DNA of 11,064 nt from DASYSA01 sp036003885 (GTDB taxonomy: Bacteria > Acidobacteriota > Blastocatellia > UBA7656), in contig DASYSA010000621.1 of assembly GCA_036003885.1 (NCBI GenBank), positions 1-11,064 on the forward strand. The letters run 5' to 3'. A program made the position numbers and the translations under genes. Numbering within the stretch: position 1 is the first letter of the stretch; the number at the start of each line of letters is the position of its first letter. The notes under the pieces are model-generated. The model did not search any database. It was not told where the DNA came from and saw only the letters and a program-made list of their open reading frames with translations. Positions 1 through 5,972 of the stretch are shown here, in pieces.

Positions 1-293
1 TCGCGATAGTAACGGTCGAGCTTCGCGTTAGCTCGGAGATTGATGCCAGACATGAGCACGGCGTCTACGGCCTGGTCGAACATCCGGCGCGACAGTTCCG
101 CGTCGCCTTTTGACAGAGCCTCAACGCCGAGGCGATAGCTCCCATCCGCCCGGTCGATGATCGCCTGGATAGGATCAACGGCGCCTTCCTGCGCAGTTTG
201 CGCAGATGCGCTCAAGGGACCGAAGATCGAAAGCAGAAACGACGCGAGGAGGCATAGAACAATGGAACGACCAGCCTGTCTGTCTAGTCTCAT
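1..293 (-). CDS. Exported protein, N-terminal fragment; probable MltD-like lytic transglycosylase
   Basis: An open frame starts at an ATG (complement of 291-293) and runs off the left edge, giving about 97 residues. The N-terminus is a typical signal peptide: MRLDRQAGRS, then a hydrophobic core (residues about 11-24) and a small-residue end around ALSASAQ, so cleavage near residue 32 is likely. The mature part is helical, with the pattern RADGSYRLGVEALSKGD followed by RRMFDQAVDAVLMSG and INLRANAKLDRYY. A helical segment of this kind precedes the catalytic domain in MltD-type lytic transglycosylases of several phyla (a gene grows by storing, then a 'deficit' of a binding domain). The catalytic SLT domain and any LysM repeats would lie outside the window, so the function is inferred from this short resemblance only. 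It could instead be another exported helical-repeat protein. The codon pattern is unbroken and the promoter at 432-461 points into it. A weak purine stretch (AAAGGG) lies about 12 nt before the ATG. Confidence 0.7.
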   Translation of the reverse strand, partial: MRLDRQAGRSIVLCLLASFLLSIFGPLSASAQTAQEGAVDPIQAIIDRADGSYRLGVEALSKGDAELSRRMFDQAVDAVLMSGINLRANAKLDRYYR

Positions 294-425
294 CTTTTGA
301 ATTTACCCTTTCGATTCGGGATTGCTCTACAGGGACAACCGCAACTCAGACCGTGCTCCTACCAACGATCCCTAAGGGGCTCACAAGCTGCAGCCTCGGC
401 GCTCCCAATTCTTAATCTCTACGGT
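294..425 (-). promoter_or_regulatory. Long, possibly structured 5' leader
   Basis: This is the stretch between the predicted transcription start near 425 and the ATG at 293. It has several short complementary segments: GGGAT (318-322) can pair with ATCCC (368-372), AGGGA (331-335) with TCCCT (369-373), and CCCTT near 306-310 with AAGGGG (374-379). The first two pairings use overlapping bases and so exclude each other, as in a switch. A GC-rich palindrome, GCTGCAGC, lies at 387-394. I could not match it to a riboswitch class I know. Genes for wall hydrolases are controlled by second-messenger riboswitches in some bacteria, but no such motif is recognisable here. The pairing could be chance. 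Confidence 0.3.
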
Positions 426-431
426 TAAGCC

Positions 432-461
432 CTTATACCACGACAAAATCAAGCTAGTCAA
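432..461 (-). promoter_or_regulatory. Sigma70-type promoter for the exported-protein gene
   Basis: Read on the minus strand, TTGACT (complement of 456-461; 5 of 6 to TTGACA) is followed by an 18-nt spacer and TATAAG (complement of 432-437; 5 of 6 to TATAAT). Transcription would begin near 425, leaving a leader of about 132 nt before the ATG at 293. This is the best promoter match in the gap between lon and the exported-protein gene. It suggests that gene can be transcribed independently of lon. Confidence 0.6.
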
Positions 462-693
462 TAATTTGGTGGCTCCGCAACAAATTTGAAACAATTGGGG
501 TTTTGTCCGTGGTCACTGGTCATTTGTCAGCTGTACCCCTACCGGGTAGCGAGGACTGGTCTCTGAACGAATGTGTTAGATTCCCATGGTCGACGGCTCA
601 GTCACCGTTTGCGTTCCGAGCACTCAGCGTTGATCGGACAACCAGCTGATCGCTCTACCGATGACGAGTGAGATGACGAGTGACAAATGACAA
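462..693. other. Gap downstream of lon with short repeats; no gene seen
   Basis: No coding frame here looks real. The stretch holds a perfect 12-bp tandem repeat next to the lon stop, one arm of an 11-bp inverted repeat (GTCATTTGTCA at 519-529, complementary to 681-691), a single AGCACTC heptamer at 619-625 (the same unit as the tandem array upstream of lon), and a tRNA-core-like segment on the minus strand at 643-659. No T-rich terminator is obvious after lon. Confidence 0.5.
660..683. repeat. Two-copy 12-bp tandem repeat after lon
   Basis: GATGACGAGTGA occurs twice head to tail (660-671 and 672-683) and runs into TGACAAATGAC (681-691), which is the inverted partner of 519-529. It begins 11 bp beyond the lon stop codon. 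This resembles the short tandemly repeated intergenic sequences described in cyanobacteria and also seen in other phyla. Its role is unknown. Confidence 0.75.
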
Positions 694-3066
694 CTATCCA
701 ATAATCGCGGCCTTCAAGACCTGGCGGACAGAATCGACGAAGATGAATTCTATCTCCTTGAGCAGTTCTTTCGGGACTTCCTCCAGATCACGACGGTTCT
801 GTTGAGGCAGGACTATCGTAGTGACGCGGGCTCGACGAGCGGCCAGAACTTTCTCCTTTATTCCTCCAACCGGCAGCACGTTCCCCCGCAGGGTGATCTC
901 TCCCGTCATGGCGACCGACCGCTTCACCGGCTTTCCGGAAAGGGCTGAGACAAGAGCAGTGGCAAGGGTCACGCCGGCAGAAGGCCCATCCTTCGGAATA
1001 GCACCTTCAGGAACATGCACGTGGACATCGAAGCGGCCGAACATCTCCTGGTCAATGCCCAGGTCTTCAGCCCTTGCCTTGGCCCACGAGAACGCAGCCT
1101 GCGCCGATTCCTTCATCACGTCTCCGAGCTGGCCCGTCAGAAGCAGCGTCCCCTTCCCGGCCGTCAGCAGCGCCTCAATGAATAGAATGTCGCCGCCCGC
1201 GGGAGTCCACGCAAGACCGGTCGCAACACCGACCTGGTCCTTCTTGAGTACCTCTTCCGGATGAACGTGTGGTATCCCAAGAAACTCCTGGAGATTGTTC
1301 ACGGTCACTCGGACCAGGCCGTTATTTCCCTCGGCAACGCGCCGAGCAACCTTCCGGCAGACGGTCGCAATATCGCGTTCGAACTGGCGGAGGCCCGCTT
1401 CGTGAGTGTATTGGGCAATCACTCCTCTAAGCGCCGAGCGACTGATCGTGAGGTTGCGAACCGTGATTCCGTGAGCATCCATCTGTTTCGGAATGATATG
1501 ACGGCGCGCGATCTCGACTTTCTCCTCCTCGGTGTAACCCGCCAGCCTGATCGTCTCCATGCGATCGCGTAGAGCCGGGTGGATCGTGTCCAGCATATTG
1601 GCAGTCGTCATAAACATCACGTTCGACAGATCGAAAGGAACGCCGAGGTAGTTATCGCGAAACGAGAAGTTCTGTTCGGGGTCCAGCACTTCCAGGAGGG
1701 CGGATGACGGATCTCCGCGAAAATCCGCTCCGACCTTATCGATCTCGTCGAGCATAATGAGGGGGTTGTTGGTGCCCGCCTGTTGGATCGACTGAACTAT
1801 GCGCCCCGGCATGGCCCCGATGTAAGTCCTCCGGTGACCTCGTATCTCGGCCTCATCGTGGAGTCCGCCCAACGACAGCCGCTGAAACTTGCGATTGAGA
1901 GCGCGAGCAATGGAACGCCCGAGGCTCGTCTTGCCGACGCCGGGAGGCCCAACCATGCAAAGTATCGGTCCCTTGACCTTCTCTTTTAGTTTGCGGACGG
2001 CGAGCGATTCGACTATGCGCTCCTTCACCTTCTCGAGGCCGTAGTGATCTTCATCGAGGATGGTTTGAGCGCGTTTCAGATCCAGATTCTCTTCGCTGGC
2101 CTTGGACCAGGGCAGACTGACCATTACGTCGAGGTAGTTGCGCAGCGTCGCAGCTTCAGCGGCGTCGGGATGCATGCGTTCGAGCTTCTTGATCTGCCTG
2201 TCGACCTCTTCCTCGACCGTTTGTGGCATGTTGGCCTGGAGCATCTTATCGCGGTATTGAGCGATCTCCTCCGCGAGCTCGTTGCCCTCGCCCAGCTCGG
2301 TCTGAATCGCCTTGAGTTGCTGTCGGAGATAGAACTCCCGCTGAGTGCGGTCGATCTCGCCCTTGGCCTGAGTGTTGATCTCCTGTTGAACCAGGAGGAC
2401 GTTGATCTCCCGAGCCAGAAGCTCGTTCACACGGCGAAGGCGATCGACCGGGTTGAGCTTCTCGAGCACGCTCTGGGCGTCGGCGACCTTGAGCTCGAGA
2501 TTGGAGGCTGCCACGTCGGCGAGGCGGCCGGGGTCTTCAAGATTTGCGACGATCGCCATGACCTCTGAGGAGACGTTCTTCCCCAGGGTGATAGCGCGCT
2601 CCAGCGATGCCCTGACATTTCTGATCAGCGCCTCGAGTTCCAGCTCATCAATGCTCGGTTCAGAGTCAGCCAGCGGCTGAATATGAGCGAGAAGATGAGG
2701 CAGGTTCTCATCGTAACGGGTGACCGATGCGCGTGTCAGACCCTGAACGAGAATCCTGATGCGGCCATCGGGCATCTTGAGCATCCGCATGATTGCCGCC
2801 GCCGTACCGTGATTGTAGAGATCGGGACCGGTAGGCTCCTCTTTTTCCAGGTCTCGCTGGGCAACCAGCATGATCATTCGATCTTCAGCGAGTGCCTGAT
2901 CAACAGCGCGGATCGACCGTTCTCGCTGAACGAACAACGGAACGATCATGAAAGGGAAGATGACGATGTCCCTGAGCGGCAGCACCGGCAGAGTCTCCGG
3001 CAACTGTACTTGCTCGGGTGGAGCTTCAATCTGTACCTCCTCCGGCTCGATTATCGATGTTGACAT
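694..3066 (-). CDS. lon: ATP-dependent serine protease Lon (LonA type)
   Basis: Soluble cytoplasmic hexameric protease that unfolds and degrades damaged proteins and selected regulators. The 790-residue length fits LonA. Domains in order: N-terminal substrate-binding LON domain (about 25-215, opening with LPVLPLRDIVIFP), a helical region rich in charged residues (about 220-310), the AAA+ module (about 330-590) and the C-terminal protease domain (about 600-787). Walker A GPPGVGKT is at 373-380 and Walker B LIMLDEID at 436-443. The catalytic Ser is S696 in PKDGPSAG, and the Lys of the dyad is K739 in GGIKEK, with the same 43-residue spacing as S679 and K722 of E. coli Lon. All key residues are present, so it should be active. 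The ATG at 3066 gives a normal N-terminus; GAGGAAA lies about 14 nt upstream, a rather distant ribosome site. It has its own promoter at 3092-3120. No CIRCE-like heat-shock operator was seen. Confidence 0.98.
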   Translation of the reverse strand: MSTSIIEPEEVQIEAPPEQVQLPETLPVLPLRDIVIFPFMIVPLFVQRERSIRAVDQALAEDRMIMLVAQRDLEKEEPTGPDLYNHGTAAAIMRMLKMPDGRIRILVQGLTRASVTRYDENLPHLLAHIQPLADSEPSIDELELEALIRNVRASLERAITLGKNVSSEVMAIVANLEDPGRLADVAASNLELKVADAQSVLEKLNPVDRLRRVNELLAREINVLLVQQEINTQAKGEIDRTQREFYLRQQLKAIQTELGEGNELAEEIAQYRDKMLQANMPQTVEEEVDRQIKKLERMHPDAAEAATLRNYLDVMVSLPWSKASEENLDLKRAQTILDEDHYGLEKVKERIVESLAVRKLKEKVKGPILCMVGPPGVGKTSLGRSIARALNRKFQRLSLGGLHDEAEIRGHRRTYIGAMPGRIVQSIQQAGTNNPLIMLDEIDKVGADFRGDPSSALLEVLDPEQNFSFRDNYLGVPFDLSNVMFMTTANMLDTIHPALRDRMETIRLAGYTEEEKVEIARRHIIPKQMDAHGITVRNLTISRSALRGVIAQYTHEAGLRQFERDIATVCRKVARRVAEGNNGLVRVTVNNLQEFLGIPHVHPEEVLKKDQVGVATGLAWTPAGGDILFIEALLTAGKGTLLLTGQLGDVMKESAQAAFSWAKARAEDLGIDQEMFGRFDVHVHVPEGAIPKDGPSAGVTLATALVSALSGKPVKRSVAMTGEITLRGNVLPVGGIKEKVLAARRARVTTIVLPQQNRRDLEEVPKELLKEIEFIFVDSVRQVLKAAIIG

Positions 3067-3091
3067 ATTTTCTATGGTTTCCTCGCTGTTG

Positions 3092-3120
3092 ATTGTAAGT
3101 TTTGGAGCCTTCGATTACAA
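3092..3120 (-). promoter_or_regulatory. Sigma70-type promoter of lon
   Basis: On the minus strand TTGTAA (complement of 3115-3120; 4 of 6 to TTGACA), a 17-nt spacer and TACAAT (complement of 3092-3097; 5 of 6 to TATAAT) form a well-spaced promoter. The start would be near 3085, giving a leader of only about 20 nt that still includes the GAGG ribosome site. The two hexamers are inverted copies of each other (TTGTAA/TTACAA), so the same bases could also be an operator. Confidence 0.6.
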
Positions 3121-3189
3121 CCGGATGGGGGGACTCGAGAAAAGTCTATCAGACTCCGCGGTGTAGATTTTCCGGGGACGGAGGTTTCC

Positions 3190-3244
3190 AGTGCTGAGTG
3201 CTGAGTACTCGGGGACAGCACTCAGCACTCAGGACTCAGCACTC
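3190..3244. repeat. Heptamer tandem repeats forming a 14-bp hairpin between nrdR and lon
   Basis: The right side has four consecutive heptamers (AGCACTC at 3217, 3224 and 3238, with AGGACTC at 3231). The left side has two copies of the complementary unit (GTGCTGA at 3191 and 3198). Positions 3190-3203 and 3216-3229 are perfectly complementary over 14 bp around a 12-nt loop. It begins 7 bp beyond the nrdR stop codon and lies upstream of the lon promoter. It could fold in nrdR mRNA as a 3' end or stability structure, but there is no clean U tract. The unit resembles the heptameric short tandem repeats known from cyanobacteria. Confidence 0.85.
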
Positions 3245-3250
3245 AAAACT

Positions 3251-3715
3251 TCATTTCACGCGGCCGGACCGGACGAGCGACTTAAGCTCGCTCATGAACT
3301 CTGAAACGTCCTTGAATTCAAGGTAGACGGAGGCAAACCTCACATAGGCCACCTTGTCCAGTTCCTTCAGCCGTCGCATAATCACTTCACCTATCTTTTC
3401 AGTAGAGCGCTCCCGTTCCCGCGACTCTTGAACGTACTTCTCGACCGAGTTGACCAGGGCTTCGATCTTCGCAGTTGGGATGGGCCGTTTCTCGCACGCC
3501 TTCATGACTCCAGACAGGATCTTTTCGCGGTCGAAAGGCTCGCGTCGCCCATCCTTCTTGACGACCATATACGGTATTTCGTCAATACGCTCGTAGCTGG
3601 TAAAGCGACGCTCGCATTTCAAGCATTCGCGCCGCCGGCGAATAACGTCACCTTCACGGCTTTCGCGCGAATCGACCACGCGGTCTTCAATATGCCCACA
3701 AAAAGGACACTTCAT
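3251..3715 (-). CDS. nrdR: Transcriptional repressor NrdR
   Basis: Zinc- and nucleotide-binding repressor of ribonucleotide reductase genes. It senses the dATP/ATP balance and binds paired NrdR boxes in nrd promoters. The 154-residue length is typical. An N-terminal zinc ribbon uses C3 and C6 (CPFC) with C31 and C34 (CLKC), and the family motif VVDSRES follows the first pair. An ATP-cone domain covers about 49-139, with KKDGRREPFDREKI at its start and VAYVRFASVYLEF at its end. The C-terminal tail is short and basic. The ATG at 3715 places the zinc ribbon right at the N-terminus, as in the family, although the upstream ribosome site is weak. No nrd gene lies in the window, so its targets are elsewhere. 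It is 93 nt downstream of the flippase-like gene on the same strand and may share its transcript. A 10-bp palindrome, GGGAATTCCC, sits at 3734-3743 just upstream. Confidence 0.97.
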   Translation of the reverse strand: MKCPFCGHIEDRVVDSRESREGDVIRRRRECLKCERRFTSYERIDEIPYMVVKKDGRREPFDREKILSGVMKACEKRPIPTAKIEALVNSVEKYVQESRERERSTEKIGEVIMRRLKELDKVAYVRFASVYLEFKDVSEFMSELKSLVRSGRVK

Positions 3716-3808
3716 CGTTTTAGTCTCGCTGTTGGGAATTCCCGTTTTTGTTTGCGCGATGCGTAGCCCAGCGTCGATCCCCGACCGCGTAAGCGAAGCG
3801 TGCGCCCC

Positions 3809-4936
3809 TCACACATCCCGTATCACCACAGTGTCTGGCGCGACAACTTCATGCACTACCTCCGGACGCACTACCTCCGGATGAGGCGCCTTACCGCCTG
3901 AGTCGGTATCTTCAGATTGCTGCTCTCCTATGCGTCTCAAGCGGTCAAGCGACAGACCCTCCTTCAGAACGTAATACAACCCGAACAGAGTCGCGGGCGC
4001 GAATACAACCAGGTGCAGGATGATAGCGACCGAAGCGGCTTTGGTGCTTTCAACTCCAAGGAACATCAATGCAGCGGCAGCGGCCTTATGGAACGGGCCA
4101 GTGGCCCCGCCCGGCGTCGGCACGACTGAACCGAGCATCGTCAGGCCCATCACAAATACAGCACCAGTGAACGGAACGGCGGCATAGGGAATACCAAAAG
4201 CCCGTACAACCAGCAGGTGAGCGAGCGCGACCATCAGCCACAGGAAGAATGTGTATGAGACGGTGATCGCCAGACTCCTGGCGTCATGAAGCACAGCCAG
4301 TCCTTCGGATATGTGACGCAACAAGCTCATAGTTGCGTTAAGAATTGGCCGGGGCAGGCGTACAAGCTTCCGTTCCAGATAGTCGAGCGCTCTCGCTCTG
4401 CGCTGTCTGAACACCGACAGCCCGTAGACACCAGCGACCGCGCTCGCGAGCAGCAATGCGCCCGTAAGCTTGATCCAGCCAAACAGGTGCATCGCCTCCG
4501 CGTCGTCCCGGATATACTCAAAGAAGACAAGGTTGACGGCGAAGAAAAAGACCACGGCTACCATATCGAACACGCGCTCGATCATAACCGTCGCGTAGCT
4601 TGCGGAGGGATGGATGCGTTCCCTGGCAGCCAGCATCGCGGGTCGCACGATTAGCTCAGCCGCGCGCCCCATTATGAAAAGCACCGAGAAGCCGACAACG
4701 GTAGCTCGAAACAGGGAACTGAGCGAGGCGTGGGCCATGGGTTCGAGCAACCCCCGCCATCTGAGCACGCGGACGAAGTAGGTCCCGACCAGGAGGGCCA
4801 CCGCGAGTCCGAGCTGAGCCCAGTTGGCCTCGCGCACCTCGGTCCAGACCTCTCCCAGGTCCAGCTTGTGAGCGAACCAGTAGACGAACAGCCCTCCCAC
4901 CAGGAGGCTTGCGATTGTTTTGAACTTACGACTCAA
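3809..4936 (-). CDS. Flippase-like membrane protein, UPF0104 / LPG-synthase TM family
   Basis: Integral membrane protein of 375 residues in the PF03706-type family, the membrane half of lysylphosphatidylglycerol synthase that also occurs alone. Stand-alone members are thought to move or modify lipids; the substrate here is unknown. Hydrophobic segments lie near 8-22, 41-57, 78-92, 123-140, 153-172, 221-246, 256-275 and 302-323. Family-like features are LRWRGLLEP after the second helix, the ERVFDM segment near 120, and the late PTPGGATGPFHKA loop (273-285), where the usual PGGxG motif is kept. There is no C-terminal aminoacyl-transferase domain, so lysinylation of lipids is not supported. A hydrophilic tail (about 335-375) contains two PEVV units encoded by a 15-bp direct repeat at 3853-3881. 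The start is TTG: an in-frame stop lies only eight codons upstream and no other start codon occurs between. It is divergent from the sigma-factor operon. Confidence 0.88.
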   Translation of the reverse strand: MSRKFKTIASLLVGGLFVYWFAHKLDLGEVWTEVREANWAQLGLAVALLVGTYFVRVLRWRGLLEPMAHASLSSLFRATVVGFSVLFIMGRAAELIVRPAMLAARERIHPSASYATVMIERVFDMVAVVFFFAVNLVFFEYIRDDAEAMHLFGWIKLTGALLLASAVAGVYGLSVFRQRRARALDYLERKLVRLPRPILNATMSLLRHISEGLAVLHDARSLAITVSYTFFLWLMVALAHLLVVRAFGIPYAAVPFTGAVFVMGLTMLGSVVPTPGGATGPFHKAAAAALMFLGVESTKAASVAIILHLVVFAPATLFGLYYVLKEGLSLDRLRRIGEQQSEDTDSGGKAPHPEVVRPEVVHEVVAPDTVVIRDV

Positions 4937-4950
4937 CGCTTCCGGGTCAT
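4933..4950 (-). promoter_or_regulatory. Five-codon minicistron overlapping the TTG start of the flippase-like gene
   Basis: On the minus strand ATG-ACC-CGG-AAG-CGT-TGA runs from 4950 to 4933. Its TGA stop shares bases with the TTG start at 4936-4934 (TTGA). Such start/stop overlaps permit reinitiation by a terminating ribosome. GAGG directly abuts the ATG, which is too close for normal initiation there but 14 nt from the TTG. It may simply be chance. Confidence 0.25.
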
Positions 4951-5221
4951 CCTCGTGTTATGGTATCTTTGAAACCAAAGGCGCATGCCGAGTGATCTTG
5001 AGCTCGCCTTGGTCATACGAGCGTAGCCGCTACCGGCTGTGTCGAGCGGGGATTCTAGCACAAAATGTTGACCCTTCGCACGCGGTTGATGTCTCGGGCC
5101 GGCAGCTTCGGCAGAAGGGCCTTCGTCGGGGGAACATTTCGCGTCACCGTCTCGTTTAGCGAGTTGGAAGACTTCACCGCTGGATGTTGAAGTTACACAT
5201 CAGCTTAAGAGAAGGCGACAA
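4937..5221. other. Divergent promoter region between the flippase-like gene and the sigma operon
   Basis: These 285 nt hold no convincing gene and should carry promoters in both directions. On the plus strand a candidate ECF-type promoter lies at 5131-5157. On the minus strand no strong sigma70 match was found ahead of the TTG start; a five-codon reading frame (4950-4933) ends across that start codon. No terminator is expected in a divergent gap. Confidence 0.5.
5131..5157 (+). promoter_or_regulatory. Candidate ECF-type promoter of the sigma operon
   Basis: GGAAC at 5131-5135 matches the usual -35 element of many ECF sigma factors. Sixteen nt later comes TCGTTT (5152-5157), a plausible but unremarkable -10 element. 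The start would leave a leader of roughly 60 nt before the GTG at 5222. ECF operons are often autoregulated, which makes the position sensible. The same GGGAACA word recurs upstream of the M23 peptidase gene at 9963-9969. Confidence 0.35.
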
Positions 5222-5809
5222 GTGGGAGCTAGACTAGCTTTGACATCAAGCGATGCTGAATTGGTTCAGCGTTGTCTCGAAGCCGACCAGCAGGCCTGGT
5301 CGGAAGTAGTGCGCCAATTCTCGCGGCGCATCTACAACCTGGCCTATCGGTTTACGACGAGCCATGGCGGCGCCGAGGATCTGACGCAAGAAGTCTTCAT
5401 CCGCGTCTATCGCTCATTGGATCAGTACGACCCTGCCCTGGGTGATCTGTCGAACTGGCTTATGCGGCTTGCCCGCAACCTGATCATCGACGATTACCGA
5501 AAACGGCAGCGGACGCCCACCGATTCGAGCGATGATCTGGCGGATCATGAATACCATTTGCCCGCTGCCAGCGATAGCCCGCACCGTACCCTTGAACGTC
5601 AGGAGCGCCGGCTACAGGTGCTTGCCGCAATTGATAAGCTGTCACCTGACCTGCGCGAATGCGTCATTCTTCGAGACATAGAAGAATTGACCTACCAGGA
5701 GATCGTCGATCTCCTGAGGATACCTGAAGGCACGGTAAAAAGCCGCATCAACCGCGGACGAATCGAGCTGGCAAAGGTTCTGCGTAGGATGAAGGTGAAC
5801 CCTGACTGA
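5222..5809 (+). CDS. ECF RNA polymerase sigma factor (RpoE-like, sigma-70 family)
   Basis: A 195-residue extracytoplasmic-function sigma factor that would direct RNA polymerase to envelope-stress promoters. Region 2 covers about 27-98, with AEDLTQEVFIRVYRSL (51-66) for core and -10 binding and SNWLMRLARNLIIDDYRK (77-94) as the conserved end. A variable acidic linker follows (about 99-125). Region 4 covers about 130-186: LSPDLRECVILRDIEELTYQE, then the helix-turn-helix IVDLLRIPEGTVKSRINRGR, which reads the -35 element. No region 1.1 or 3 is present, as expected for ECF factors. The start is GTG at 5222, chosen because GAAGG lies 6 nt upstream; a TTG at 5240 is possible but lacks this site. The next gene, 163 nt downstream, encodes a zinc-finger membrane protein that fits as its anti-sigma factor. 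Loss of that binding would free the sigma factor. Confidence 0.95.
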   Translation: MGARLALTSSDAELVQRCLEADQQAWSEVVRQFSRRIYNLAYRFTTSHGGAEDLTQEVFIRVYRSLDQYDPALGDLSNWLMRLARNLIIDDYRKRQRTPTDSSDDLADHEYHLPAASDSPHRTLERQERRLQVLAAIDKLSPDLRECVILRDIEELTYQEIVDLLRIPEGTVKSRINRGRIELAKVLRRMKVNPD

Positions 5810-5910
5810 GCCGCCTGTTGAACGGTCAGGGCCGGCTTGTCGGTGGCCACTGATCGCAGCTCGAGCAGCCATCAGTAGTCTGGCAAACCACTCGATATGA
5901 ACACTTGTAC

Positions 5911-5930
5911 CCGGCGTTTTGACGCGCCGG
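5911..5930 (+). promoter_or_regulatory. GC-rich hairpin between the sigma and anti-sigma genes
   Basis: CCGGCG (5911-5916) and CGCCGG (5925-5930) form a perfect 6-bp GC stem with an 8-nt loop, 43 nt before the anti-sigma ATG. A further weak pairing (ACTGAT at 5849-5854 with ATCAGT at 5871-5876) lies in the same 163-nt spacer. No U tract follows, so it is more likely an mRNA structure affecting translation or stability than a full terminator. Confidence 0.4.
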
Positions 5931-5972
5931 CTTCGAAATTTGAAAGGGTGGACCGCAGCTCCACAAATCAGT

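Noticed and set aside
206..415. 69-residue plus-strand open frame
   Set aside because: It overlaps the signal-peptide region of the minus-strand exported protein and its predicted leader, and its composition is not protein-like.
2044..2568. 174-residue plus-strand open frame, and others at 821-1264, 1261-1572 and 2683-3063
   Set aside because: They lie fully antisense to lon, have no ribosome site or recognisable domain, and reflect lon codon bias on the opposite strand.
3734..3743. GGGAATTCCC palindrome upstream of nrdR, considered as an operator or terminator
   Set aside because: A single 10-bp palindrome; it does not match the NrdR box, and on the strand where a T run follows there is no gene to terminate.
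4920..5159. 79-residue plus-strand open frame in the divergent gap
   Set aside because: It begins inside the flippase-like gene, has no ribosome site and covers the likely promoter region.
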